64,000 nt of DNA from the NCBI GenBank assembly GCA_019057475.1, contig DXJO01000010.1, positions 355,460 to 419,459 on the forward strand, given 5' to 3'. Shown piece by piece: positions 45,301 through 54,010 of the stretch. A model generated the notes under the pieces. It was given only the letters and a program-made list of their open reading frames with translations, ran no database searches and was not told where the DNA came from. Each line of letters begins with the position of its first letter. Positions within the stretch are counted from its first letter, which is position 1. The translations under genes and the position numbers were made by a program. This DNA is from Candidatus Thorarchaeota archaeon (lineage in GTDB: Archaea > Asgardarchaeota > Thorarchaeia > Thorarchaeales > Thorarchaeaceae).

Positions 45301-45561
45301 ACGCGCCTCAGCCATCTTGTTGAGAACCATAGGTTCTCGAAACGTTACTACGAGTCACTGAGAAAGGCTGCCAGTAGTGATTCTACCTCTTTTGTAGACC
45401 TCATGGTCACTGCGGTGAAGAAGGCAAGTCCTGAAGGTGCTGATCTGTCAACCCTGGCAGAGTGGTTCATCCCTCATGTCAGGGACGTACTCGGTGCTCC
45501 TGACGACGGAACACTGTTCAGTGACCTTACTGCGCGTGTGAGAGAGAAGGTCACCGCCTAA
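42364..45561 (+). CDS. Four-TM HerA/VirB4-type ATPase
   Basis: 1065 residues from ATG 42364 (GAGGGG eight bases upstream). Four membrane helices fill residues 10-130 (YAIMLIVVVFGAMICALIAT, LLRTLGFWISVLCFGVGML, FAVLIISIPITLIEVALRI, LACMVVMAVVSIVFLY). A domain of about 400 residues follows, then the pumping ATPase core: Walker A YGNTRSGKTTT (G560-K566), Walker B NLVVLEEASYLL (about 785) and a late GLGCMVVEQLPVRLVKDVF segment. Unlike the relative at 16994 the catalytic motifs are intact. Membrane-bound HerA/VirB4/TraD proteins move DNA or protein through membranes; CedB of the Sulfolobales DNA-import system is one archaeal example. Substrate unknown. The next gene starts 14 bases downstream. Confidence 0.85.
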   Translation: MIFSIIKPLVKYAIMLIVVVFGAMICALIATIPIRLNPAMPSLLRTLGFWISVLCFGVGMLDLVFRRSMQVMKQSGKIGVAVPFAVLIISIPITLIEVALRIVDPMTLACMVVMAVVSIVFLYDDIVARVNKLRGMTSGESGTYSKPSISSRSRPLSANALAKQSDNILVGAYEVVECPVDYIGGASTADRRELYEPFHTLVRGMAGSKAPVGLRLERIEGRTREFFLTVGLTAAGLTHNMDLLERILAGNLPRFRFKRHNRFTCPTAKIGMTGALAHLTGEPLSVTDTRQSVDPLTVLAESFQHHEDGIMQVFVTPAPQGVVRSLTRAWKGRQYQNKTQQATKTVSKKSSGLFSGGSEESVTTVNVAAASEADRLDREVQRYRAENACELEAIVGYWDDSRRDATQEAHTLMEILRGAVVPADVERDLKITTSRRSEDFQRLVDGKPVGIATLLLPEEASMFLTLPRCDLGIVTSRRESFSTATTPVPAPLEDAISPGEGSVTASQKSGRSRYEMKQPYPNRRGGVILGNPIRKSGDAIAGKFIWFRHQQFESHIGIYGNTRSGKTTTALSVAAQAINCGIRTLMLIPRKGGDWVRLSYMKPEIWVFTAGNQGGTQFRKNIFIPPTGVQLTRWIAELVKIFSAWLPNDRVMSMHFDDIFHTIYRNCGWNQDTNVQGRPPLLKDFWDAVEEVCIDFQYSDELKSNFYGALYSRMSSMLRNHGIVDMYNTTEGITWEELVENDVIIIMEDLPEADMALLTSILLAGVHLYKIAHPTEMITNLVVLEEASYLLKRSTGHDIYGPDVHEVMSRGIVDMFTTGGGNGLGCMVVEQLPVRLVKDVFKLIVNVIVHAMADEDERRLVGGHIGVDEKQLDHLRQMRRGETVVHLEGQGVPQSVKIMPLDIFLEAPLPKKPLTNEMIRDVMRPIYEKHPNLASVEELPSEIIARIERAKPSAEESTKEVQRERVHLSIERILDPDAKTRLSHLVENHRFSKRYYESLRKAASSDSTSFVDLMVTAVKKASPEGADLSTLAEWFIPHVRDVLGAPDDGTLFSDLTARVREKVTA

Positions 45562-45575
45562 CAGAGGGACTGACC

Positions 45576-48500
45576 TTGAGAAGAGGGGACTACGAGGGGG
45601 GGAATGAGGGTAGGGAGCGGAGGTCACATCACGAAGAGGGAGAGAGCAGCGAACACCATGAGCGGAGCGAGTCAAACAACTTGATGGATGAGATAGAGAG
45701 GGATCTGGAGTCAGGAGAGAAACGAACAACCGATGCAGACGAGCTAATGGATGATATTGTACGAGAACTTGAGGGTAGATCAGAGATAGAGGAACTAATG
45801 GACGAGATAGAGAGAGACCTTGAGGGAGAGCAAGAAGCCAGGGAAACAACCGAAGCGGAGCAGCTAATGGATGAGGTCAAAAAGGAGCTAGAAGACGACA
45901 GAGAAACTGTAGAGAGTGTCGAAGACAGACTTGACGAGTTCGAGGAGGATATCCTTGAGAACTTCGAGAAATACGGCATCGATGGCGACGAGGTGATGGA
46001 GCGCTGGCGTGAGAGATTCGTAGAAGATGTGGAGGAAGAGCTTGAGAATGATTCTGCGTCCGACCAACCCGATGAGTCAGCGGAAGTATCTGATGATGCA
46101 GCTGACTCTGAGATGACTGAGGCCGCTGAGTCCTACTCGCATTCGGAGTCTGGCGATGGCACAGTACAGATATTGAAGAGTGAGGGCCATTCAGAGACTA
46201 CAGAATCCGTAGGCGAATCTGAGGAACACAAGGCAGAGATGGAGCCTCAGGCAGAATCTGACTCAAGTGTGGAAGGCGAGAAGGACCGCGCGGTCGAAGA
46301 GAGCAACCAGAAGGAAGGATTGGAATCTCCCGAAACTGAGAAACAGATAGCGCAAGAGACTGAGTCTGAAACATCTGAGAATAGCGCGCAACATGAATTG
46401 AAACGCGACTCGAAAGAGAGCATTCCGGAAACGAGCGAGGACGCGCAAGCAAGGCAGCAGACATCGGAAACGGTTTCAGAGTCATCTGAGGAGAAAGCAG
46501 AAGCCGCAGAACAGAAGGAAGAGCAAGCCGAGGGTATCGAGTCACACAGCGTACGAGTGGAATGCGAAGAACTGGCTGAAGAAGAGGTTGAGGACACTCA
46601 GACTGAAGGCCATCTCAACGAGTCTGAAGAAGAAGGCGAGGTAATACAGGACTCTGACTCCGAGAATATGCAAGAATGGAAGGAAGATGGCGAGAGCGAG
46701 GAACTAGCAGACTCCGAACATCTCGAAGAACCAGATTCGACGCAAAGCACCTTGGAATCCTATCATGAAGTTTTGGAGGAGAATATCTCACCTGACGCAG
46801 AAGAGCTTGATGAGGACGAAGAAGTGGACGAGCGGGTGGTATCTGACGACGAGCGGCTGACGGGAATGCTTGACTCACCCTATCCACATGTCTACGTCGA
46901 TGAAACTGGGTTCTTTGCAGAAACTGAGGAGCAGAGATGGAGGCGCAAGCTGATTGAGTTGTATAATGAGCTTCCTGAGGAGATGAAGCAGCTATACCGC
47001 GAGCTTGTAAAGGCCACGCTGGAGTCAGAGGAAGGGCTTGAGAAGCTTCTTGACACGTTTCCTGAGCTTAGGGATCAGGAGGAGTATGAGGAGAAGCATG
47101 AGGACGCATTAGAGTATGTCAGGTTCAGGCAGAAACTTCAGGAACTTGAGCTTCTTGGAACTCCGGAAGAAACTACTGCAGAGGAACTCGCTCTCGAGCT
47201 GGACATAGACCAAGAAACTGTCGAGAAGTGGTTGAATGATGATTACGACTCGTTTCCAAAGCTCATTCAACAGGTCTGGAACCAAGAGATAGAACGACGG
47301 TGGGGGACTGTACTCCGAGCCATCGCAAATCGTGATGTGCCATATGACATGAGTGAGGTCAACGAGATCCTAAAACGGTTTCCAGAGCTGAAGAGGAAGC
47401 GGTGCTTCGGATGGCACTATGACGAAGTCAAGGCGTGGACTGAGGTCATGGCAGCAAAGAAACATGGCAAGATTACCACGCTCATTATTCAAGGTAAGGA
47501 ACGGTTCAAGGTAGATGAAGTCGAGGAGCTGGCTAAGAGGTTTAGTTTCACTGTTGACAAGGTGGTTCGTTGGCTCAGAGATGAGAGCCGCCCCCGGCTA
47601 GTTGACGTATTGACTGAAAAAAAACTGCGGTTGCGGTCAAAGCAGAATGGGACGATACAAGAACCAACGATTGTTCAGGAAGCCAGCACATTCGAGGATT
47701 GGATTCAAAGGGAGCTTGGGGATTTCGCGGGGTTGCTGAATGACAAGCAAATCAAGAGAATACATGAAGTCCACGCGATTTCTTCCTTTGTAGATCCAAA
47801 GTATGAGAATTCGCAATACAGTGCGGAGTCGGATTCGACCATTGATGAGTCAAGGAGGAACATTCTCCGAAGCAAAGAAGACCTGGATGAAGCGATTGAG
47901 GCGAACCCCGGCATCCGAGAGTTTAAGGATTTCGCGAAGACGTACCACGATGCGTTGGCATACATCAGGCTTCGAATCATGCTCGAATCTGAAGCCACAG
48001 GTGCATTGACGCAGAATGAGATTGCGGAGATACTTGGCACACGGCAGACTCGTGTGAGCAAGTGGATGCTTGGACAAGCAACTCCTAGAATCATACGCTC
48101 AATAGAAGGTCATCCAAGATTTGAAACAGATTTTGCCCCAGCTATCGAGTCGTTCAGTGATGTGATAGGGCTTATCAAGCACATTCCACATATCATTGAT
48201 TCAAAGCGCTTCTCGGAACGGCTCCTTCAGAGCTGGCTATACCACGAGTTCAAACAGCAAGACAAGAATGGGAATCTCGCAGAGTACTCGAACAAGGAGT
48301 TATCGCGTATTTTCGGAGTATCCAAGAGAGCTATCTGGTGCTGGAGAACATCGAAAACAAGACCTATCTTGGATAACATGTTATCGACGCAAGAGCGAGC
48401 TCGCCGAAAACATGAGGCAAGCTTGCAGTCAAAGGCGAGAGAACTTCGCATTGACCCCTCACTTGTTTACGAATCATTCAGAGGTCTTAAGAAGAGTAAG

Positions 48501-49949
48501 GACCGCACGCTCCAATCTATTGCTGAATCAATCCGGGAACTCATCGAGAGGGCTGAGCCATCAACTCGCGTCTTCTTTGCTGAGCTTCGTCCATACCATC
48601 AATCGGGTCCCAACTGGCTGAATGCGATTGCTGATGACATAGCGGCGCAAGAAGGGAAAATTGAGATTTTGCTAAACGAGTCATTGAGAGAAGTAATAGG
48701 GCCTGACGAACGACTTCAGATTGGCGTAGTTGGTCGCACTCTCTATGTTTGGTGCCATAGAACAAATCAATTAAACTGGGCTAACCTCTATTCAGACGAG
48801 CTCTTCTACTTCGATATGAAATACAAGAGAGAACTAGTCAAGCGTATGCGTTCAGCTCTTAGCATTTCTGGCAATGTTAGGCTTGCCTCACTAGTGGAAA
48901 GAATATGCAATCATTACTCAGATGGCAGGCTGCGGCGCAACCCCACGTCTGACTTCTTGGTAGTAGATATACCCTACATCAGTGGTGAAGCATTGCATTT
49001 CTTAATCGATACTATTGGTGTGAGTCTGGACAGCTTGCCTGTTAGGCAGATAGGCACCAATAGGAACGACGGTCAGATCATCAACCCCAAGTTTCCACGA
49101 AACATTGGCCAAATCATCGCACAGCTCTATGCAATAGTCGTAAGTGATGGCCACATAGACAACCAGTGCTCGGTCTACTACAGAGAAAAGCGACCGGCAA
49201 GGCTTGAGATAGTAAGACGATTGTTCTGTCAGCTTGGAGATGTCGCCTACAGATACCTAGAAGAAATCAATGGGACTGGGGGTTTGTATTTTCCGCCAGT
49301 AATCGGTCGAATGCTTGCAAAGGTTGGGATGCCAATTGGGAACAAAACGAACATCAATATGGGATTGCCGTCGTTCATACTGAAGAATCCCAAATCCTAT
49401 GGTCGTGACCATCTACGAGAGGTCATCCCAGAAGACGGCTCTTTCCAATTCTCAAGACCATGTTTCTCTATCAGTCGTGCAGCACTTCTCCACATCCCAG
49501 ACAGTAGTCCAATGATTACTCCTGAAGAAATTGAATTAATTCACAGTCATGGATCTCCCCTAACTCTGAAATTCCCTGATAACCACAGAGATGCCATTTC
49601 CATAACTTTTCGCTGTCTTTATGACCTTTCTAAAACGAATAAAAACGCGAACAAACTGTATCAACGGATTCTCCAGACAAGGAATCGCCTACTCGATGAT
49701 GAAGGTCGAATCTGCAAGGCAAATGGTATTGACACAAAGATACGCCCAAGTCGAGTGTATTTGCATAAGGATACAGGCAAAATAACAGTAATTTGGCGTT
49801 TGAGAACAAGAACACTTCAAGATGCAATGAGATGGGCTATTCTGGCTCCCCCTCATGATGTATATAAGCGCTCATTGATTGAAAGATTCATAAATGCACG
49901 ACAGGACATCCGCGACCAAGTGCAAGGTCAACTCAGAGAAGAAGGATAG
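45576..49949 (+). CDS. Acidic multi-HTH protein with C-terminal LAGLIDADG-like domain
   Basis: 1457 residues from TTG 45576. Residues 30-115 contain four copies of a short repeat built on LMDEIERDLE. Residues to about 430 are a Glu/Ser-rich acidic disordered region. Then come at least four helix-turn-helix units ending in a Trp-containing recognition helix: about 530-555 (ELDIDQETVEKWL), 645-675 (KRFSFTVDKVVRWL), 810-838 (EILGTRQTRVSKWM) and 903-930 (RIFGVSKRAIWCW). Near 1180 lies IAQLYAIVVSDGHID, which resembles a LAGLIDADG endonuclease motif, with typical following strands. The last third is visibly AT-richer than its neighbours, suggesting foreign origin. It follows the HerA-like gene by 14 bases. 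Confidence 0.7.
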   Translation: MRRGDYEGGNEGRERRSHHEEGESSEHHERSESNNLMDEIERDLESGEKRTTDADELMDDIVRELEGRSEIEELMDEIERDLEGEQEARETTEAEQLMDEVKKELEDDRETVESVEDRLDEFEEDILENFEKYGIDGDEVMERWRERFVEDVEEELENDSASDQPDESAEVSDDAADSEMTEAAESYSHSESGDGTVQILKSEGHSETTESVGESEEHKAEMEPQAESDSSVEGEKDRAVEESNQKEGLESPETEKQIAQETESETSENSAQHELKRDSKESIPETSEDAQARQQTSETVSESSEEKAEAAEQKEEQAEGIESHSVRVECEELAEEEVEDTQTEGHLNESEEEGEVIQDSDSENMQEWKEDGESEELADSEHLEEPDSTQSTLESYHEVLEENISPDAEELDEDEEVDERVVSDDERLTGMLDSPYPHVYVDETGFFAETEEQRWRRKLIELYNELPEEMKQLYRELVKATLESEEGLEKLLDTFPELRDQEEYEEKHEDALEYVRFRQKLQELELLGTPEETTAEELALELDIDQETVEKWLNDDYDSFPKLIQQVWNQEIERRWGTVLRAIANRDVPYDMSEVNEILKRFPELKRKRCFGWHYDEVKAWTEVMAAKKHGKITTLIIQGKERFKVDEVEELAKRFSFTVDKVVRWLRDESRPRLVDVLTEKKLRLRSKQNGTIQEPTIVQEASTFEDWIQRELGDFAGLLNDKQIKRIHEVHAISSFVDPKYENSQYSAESDSTIDESRRNILRSKEDLDEAIEANPGIREFKDFAKTYHDALAYIRLRIMLESEATGALTQNEIAEILGTRQTRVSKWMLGQATPRIIRSIEGHPRFETDFAPAIESFSDVIGLIKHIPHIIDSKRFSERLLQSWLYHEFKQQDKNGNLAEYSNKELSRIFGVSKRAIWCWRTSKTRPILDNMLSTQERARRKHEASLQSKARELRIDPSLVYESFRGLKKSKDRTLQSIAESIRELIERAEPSTRVFFAELRPYHQSGPNWLNAIADDIAAQEGKIEILLNESLREVIGPDERLQIGVVGRTLYVWCHRTNQLNWANLYSDELFYFDMKYKRELVKRMRSALSISGNVRLASLVERICNHYSDGRLRRNPTSDFLVVDIPYISGEALHFLIDTIGVSLDSLPVRQIGTNRNDGQIINPKFPRNIGQIIAQLYAIVVSDGHIDNQCSVYYREKRPARLEIVRRLFCQLGDVAYRYLEEINGTGGLYFPPVIGRMLAKVGMPIGNKTNINMGLPSFILKNPKSYGRDHLREVIPEDGSFQFSRPCFSISRAALLHIPDSSPMITPEEIELIHSHGSPLTLKFPDNHRDAISITFRCLYDLSKTNKNANKLYQRILQTRNRLLDDEGRICKANGIDTKIRPSRVYLHKDTGKITVIWRLRTRTLQDAMRWAILAPPHDVYKRSLIERFINARQDIRDQVQGQLREEG
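45663..45920 (+). repeat. Four-fold LMDEIERDLE-type coding repeat
   Basis: Within the gene at 45576, four units of roughly 20-30 residues each begin with (L/Q)LMD-(E/D)-(I/V) and continue with R/K-(D/E)-LE (LMDEIERDLES, LMDDIVRELEG, LMDEIERDLEG, LMDEVKKELED). They probably form short coiled helices in an otherwise disordered acidic region. Confidence 0.75.
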
Positions 49950-51049
49950 TGTTTGATAGGTTGATAAGTTATCCTCTTGATGATTTCCAATGCACGTTCA
50001 TCTTTCCGCCGAAGCCATCCATGCGCCTTATCACTGACACATTCAAATTCTGTTCGCAGAGCATGCCGCTTTGGAATACGATCTCCATATCCGGTTATCA
50101 TATCCGAGAGGCCGGCTCGACGGCCGTGCAGGAAATCGCTTTCACGCTAGCCAACGGGGTTGCCTACGTTGACGCCGCTGTCAAGGTCGGTCTCGACGTA
50201 GATTCATTCGCATCTCGATTATCTTTCTTCTTTGGTTCGCATAGTGATTTCTTTGAAGAGATTGCCAAGTTTCGGGCAGCTCGAAGGCTTTGGGCTAGGA
50301 TAATGCGCAATAGGTTCGGCGCAAAGGACGACAACTCTTGCAGAATGAGGTTTCATACTCAAACAGCTGGTTGTACGTTGACCGCGCAACAGCCGGATAA
50401 CAACGTTGTGCGTGTGACTCTTCAAGCCCTGCAGGGCGTGTTGGGTGGAACACAGTCGCGCCACACGAACTCTAGGGATGAAGCATTGTCGCTCCCGACG
50501 GAGCAGTCAGTTCAAATCGCACTTAGGACTCAGCAGATAATCGCTTACGAGACCGGAGTGGGTGACACAATCGACCCGCTAGCCGGCTCCTACTTCATTG
50601 AACACTTGACTGATGAAGTAGAGAAGAGAGCAATGGAGTACATTACGAAAATTGATGATATGGGCGGCGCCCCTGCTGCAATCGAGAAGGGATTCATCCA
50701 AAGAGAAATCAACGACAGTGCCTATAAGTTCCAACAGGCCGTTGATAATAACACAAGAGTCGTAGTGGGACTCAATAGGTTCACCGTGGAGGAGGAGCAA
50801 CAGTTCGACTATCTGAGAGTGGACCCAGCAGCAGAAGCAGAGCAGATTCGGCGATTGCAAGAGATGAAAGAGGGACGTGACCAAGCGGCTGCTGAAAAGA
50901 CGCTTGAAGCGATGAGGTCTGCTGCAGAAAGTAATAGTAACCTAATGCCCCTGATTCTTGATGCTGCCAAGGCTTACGCGACTCTAGGCGAGATGTGTGG
51001 AGTGTTGCGTGAGGTCTTCGGTGAATACAGAGCGCCAGACATATTGTAG
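49949..51049 (+). pseudogene. Methylmalonyl-CoA mutase catalytic subunit, N-terminal part missing
   Basis: 366 residues closely related to the C-terminal two thirds of the complete mutase at 4095: [73 protein letters not shown]. Mutase homology begins abruptly at TFIFPPKPSMR (about 49997). The first 16 codons match nothing, and the roughly 200 residues holding the CoA-binding and first barrel strands are absent. The GTG at 49949 overlaps the stop of the HTH/LAGLIDADG gene. It cannot be a working catalytic subunit alone. Epimerase follows 12 bases later, so this was once a mutase-epimerase operon. Truncation by insertion, rearrangement or mis-assembly are all possible. Confidence 0.8.
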
Positions 51050-51061
51050 GGAGAGAGAAAC

Positions 51062-51472
51062 GTGCCAATCGACAAGTTGGACCACATCGGAATTGCAGTG
51101 AAGAGCATTGAAGAGGGTCTCAAGTATTATCGAGATGTGCTTGGGATGGAGTATTTGGGCGAGGAAGAAGTAACCGAACAGAAGGTGCGTGTGGCATTCC
51201 TCAAGCTTGGTGAGAGTCGGATAGAGCTTCTTGAACCAACCTCTTCGGACAGTCCGGTAGCGAAGTTCCTTGAAAAGCGAGGCGCGGGTATTCATCACAT
51301 CGCAGTTCTAGTTGATGATATCGAAGCCGCCCTGAGTGGCCATCGCAAAGCTGGGACCCGTCTTATTGACGAAACGCCCCGAGTTGGTGCACATAGTATG
51401 CTAATTGGTTTTGTTCACCCGAAATCTACTGGTGGGGTTCTCCTTGAACTATGCCAACGCCCACATGAGTAA
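51062..51472 (+). CDS. mce: Methylmalonyl-CoA epimerase
   Basis: A 136-residue vicinal-oxygen-chelate protein that interconverts (S)- and (R)-methylmalonyl-CoA, supplying the isomer that the mutase uses. Two beta-alpha-beta-beta-beta units are clear: LDHIGIAVKSIEEGLKYYRD with metal ligand H8, and GIHHIAVLVDDIEAALSGHR with the second His, ending in the metal-binding Glu of GGVLLELCQ. GTG start at 51062, 12 bases after the truncated mutase gene. The length is normal for the family. Confidence 0.95.
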   Translation: MPIDKLDHIGIAVKSIEEGLKYYRDVLGMEYLGEEEVTEQKVRVAFLKLGESRIELLEPTSSDSPVAKFLEKRGAGIHHIAVLVDDIEAALSGHRKAGTRLIDETPRVGAHSMLIGFVHPKSTGGVLLELCQRPHE

Positions 51473-51498
51473 GCGCGGAGCGCGAACCAGAACTATCT

Positions 51499-52548
51499 TC
51501 AGATTCTGACAGGATTAAGAATTTCCTCCGCCGCACTGGTTACCCTCGATAGATCCTCCCGCTCCACCATTCTGTTGAGAACAAATCTAACGCGCTTTCC
51601 GTACTCTCCGTAGACGAGGATCCCTTGTTTCTTTAACTCCTCAGAGAATTTTTCAGCGTTGATGCTGAAGTCGTTAAGATGCACGAAAATGATGTTAGTT
51701 TCGGGTTCGTCAACGATGAGGCCATCTATCTTCGAAAACGCCTTGTAGAGAATCTTTGCATTGGCATGGTCGTCTGCCAATCGGTCGACCATCCTTTCAA
51801 GAGCCACAATGCCTGGCGCTGCTATCAAGCCTACCTGCCTCATTCCGCCACCAAGCCGTTTTCTGACTCTTCGGGCAGCGTGGATGAACTCCTCTGAACC
51901 TGCAATCATGGACCCTATCGGCGCAGAGAGACCCTTGCTAAGGCAGATTTGAACGCTCTCAACATCCTCTACGAGTTTCTTCGCCGGAACGTCAAGGGCA
52001 ACTGCGGCGTTAAACAACCTCGCGCCGTCACAATGCACAAGAAGCCCATTGTCATGAGCGACATCTGCAAGGGCTTTGACCTGTTCTGGTCGCGTGATTG
52101 TGCCTCCTGCATAATTGTGGGTGTTCTCAACCACAACCATCGATGTTCTTGCGTAATGAGTATCATCAGGGCTTACAACTGACTGTAGGGTCTTGGGCAG
52201 AATGTAACCACGAACTCCCTTCACAGGCTTGGGGAACAAGCCCCCCAGTGATGCCATCGAACCAGCTTCAAAGAGGTATGTATGGGACTGCTCTTCCACT
52301 ACAATCTCATCTCCTCTTCTTGTCTGCGCTAGGAGAGCGATGACATTGCCCTGTGTTCCTGAAGTGACCAGCAGCGAAGACTCCTTTCCTAGAATCCGCG
52401 CAGCCTTATCTTCGAGCTCGTGGACGACCTCATCCTCGCCGATGACATCATCGCCGAACCTACCTTCCCTATGTGCAGACACAATCGCTTCGATCATCTC
52501 GTCCGTCGGAAGAGTCACAGTGTCACTTCGAAGGTCGATAGTCTTCAT
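51499..52548 (-). CDS. ltaE: Low-specificity threonine aldolase (PLP enzyme)
   Basis: A 349-residue fold-type I PLP enzyme that splits threonine or allo-threonine to glycine and acetaldehyde. Signatures are IDLRSDTVTLPT at the N-terminus, GRFGDDVIGEDE, VTSGTQGNVIALLAQTRRGD, the cofactor Asp/Arg in VHCDGARLFNA, and the Schiff-base lysine in CLSKGLSAPIGS. The ATG start is unambiguous by homology. It is convergent with the epimerase gene and divergent from the MFS gene, so it is probably expressed alone. Confidence 0.92.
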   Translation of the reverse strand: MKTIDLRSDTVTLPTDEMIEAIVSAHREGRFGDDVIGEDEVVHELEDKAARILGKESSLLVTSGTQGNVIALLAQTRRGDEIVVEEQSHTYLFEAGSMASLGGLFPKPVKGVRGYILPKTLQSVVSPDDTHYARTSMVVVENTHNYAGGTITRPEQVKALADVAHDNGLLVHCDGARLFNAAVALDVPAKKLVEDVESVQICLSKGLSAPIGSMIAGSEEFIHAARRVRKRLGGGMRQVGLIAAPGIVALERMVDRLADDHANAKILYKAFSKIDGLIVDEPETNIIFVHLNDFSINAEKFSEELKKQGILVYGEYGKRVRFVLNRMVEREDLSRVTSAAEEILNPVRI

Positions 52549-52723
52549 GATTGCCGTTGGAACTAATTTCTCGGTTTAGTCTTTCGGTGCACTGACCCAT
52601 GAATGGTAAAATCTCCTGCAAGGGCTGTCTAGATTGGAGTCGCTATGTGCTATATCAGGAACGCATAAAGGCGATACCGATTGTTGGTCCCTCCACACAC
52701 TTCTGAAATTAGGGGATAATCCG

Positions 52724-54010
52724 GTGACAGAGAATGAAGAGCTTGGATACATAGGCAAGGTGCGGCTCTTCAATGCAGATGCCAGGCTCTTCATCGCATT
52801 CAATGCAACGCGTGCATTCTCTTGGAGCATGGGCGGAGTCATCTTCAATCTCTACATGATTGAGGCTGGCTTTGAAGCCGACTTTCTCGGTGTATTCCTG
52901 GCTGTCGCGATGTTTGCCACCGCAGGCGTTTCCATCGTTGCAGGATTGTTTACCGACAGGCGAAGCAGGAAGAATATAATACTCGTATCAACTGTGGTTT
53001 CGTTTTTCGCCATCGCCCTTCAGTATGTGGTGCTCGATGCGTCTTGGCTTTTAATCTCACAGGCTCTTCTCGGTTTCTCTAGCGCATTCATTATGGTTGC
53101 TTGGTCTCCGTACGTGACGGGCTTGTCAACATCTGAGGAGCGCGCCCACCTGTTCGGATTCAGCAGCGGCATTGCATTGCTTGCCATTCTTGCGGGCAGT
53201 GTCTTAGGCGGTTATCTGCCACATCTCCTTATGGAGCTACAGGGTGTTGCTCCCACACTCTTCTGGGCTTATAGGAAGACCCTCTGGCTTAGCCTCTTAC
53301 CCCTAGCGGTTTCAACTCTGATTGTCGTGCCAATGACACGCGACCGTCCCGCAGGCATTACTCGAAGCTTTAGTGTTGGTCACATCAAGAATTCGAGGTT
53401 CATCGCAAAGTACGCAGCCACTGTCACAGTTGTTGGGATGGGTGCTGGGATTATTGTCATGTACTTCAACCTGTTCTTTTCATGGTGGGGCGCAGACTCT
53501 AGTCTCATTGGTATGGTCTTTGGGCTCAACATTCTCATGCTCTCGGCTGGCAACTTCCTAGCGCCAGCTATGGCTGACCGCATCGGCAAGGTGAAGACCG
53601 TTGTAATCACCGAGGCTCTTTCGATACCATTTCTATTGATGCTTTATTGGTCACCTTTCTTCAGCTTGGCAGTCCTGGCATACATTGCAAGGGGCACGCT
53701 CATGAATATGGCTGGACCCATTTCCAGCGCCTTCTTCATGGAAGGGCTTACTAAGGATGAGCGGTCCACTGCAATGGGTGTTGTCGGAACGGGTGACCGA
53801 TTCGTTCGAGGCGTGGGTGCCATTATCGGTGGATGGTTTCTTGCAGCTGGGCTGTACAAAGAACCCTATTTGTTAGTGTCAGGACTCTACATTCTATCAG
53901 TTGTCATGTTCTACTATTTCTTCAAGAACAAGGAACAGGAGATTGAAGCAATCACGAAAGTCAAAGTCACACTGGCGGAAGAAACCGAAGCCACTTCAGA
54001 TATCATCTGA
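52724..54010 (+). CDS. Major facilitator superfamily transporter
   Basis: 428 residues with about twelve membrane helices, from GTG 52724 (AGGGGAT seven bases upstream; the frame is open from 52634). MFS features include the helix 2-3 loop FTDRRSRKN (motif A like) and AMADRIGKVKT at the matching place in the second half, RGTLMNMAGPISSAFFMEGL near helices 10-11, and SGIALLAILAGSVLGGYLPH in helix 5. The substrate cannot be told. Its 3' end overlaps the convergent hydrolase gene by eight bases. Confidence 0.85.
   Translation: MTENEELGYIGKVRLFNADARLFIAFNATRAFSWSMGGVIFNLYMIEAGFEADFLGVFLAVAMFATAGVSIVAGLFTDRRSRKNIILVSTVVSFFAIALQYVVLDASWLLISQALLGFSSAFIMVAWSPYVTGLSTSEERAHLFGFSSGIALLAILAGSVLGGYLPHLLMELQGVAPTLFWAYRKTLWLSLLPLAVSTLIVVPMTRDRPAGITRSFSVGHIKNSRFIAKYAATVTVVGMGAGIIVMYFNLFFSWWGADSSLIGMVFGLNILMLSAGNFLAPAMADRIGKVKTVVITEALSIPFLLMLYWSPFFSLAVLAYIARGTLMNMAGPISSAFFMEGLTKDERSTAMGVVGTGDRFVRGVGAIIGGWFLAAGLYKEPYLLVSGLYILSVVMFYYFFKNKEQEIEAITKVKVTLAEETEATSDII

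Noticed and set aside
42364-45561. Naming the HerA-like ATPase CedB
   Set aside because: Membrane helices and motifs fit, but no CedA-like partner was recognised, so only the broader family is claimed.
49880-50060. Intein or split-intein explanation of the truncated mutase
   Set aside because: The residue before the mutase homology is Cys preceded by Gln, not the His-Asn that ends inteins; the upstream endonuclease-like gene has its own stop, and a stop at 49880 closes the mutase frame.
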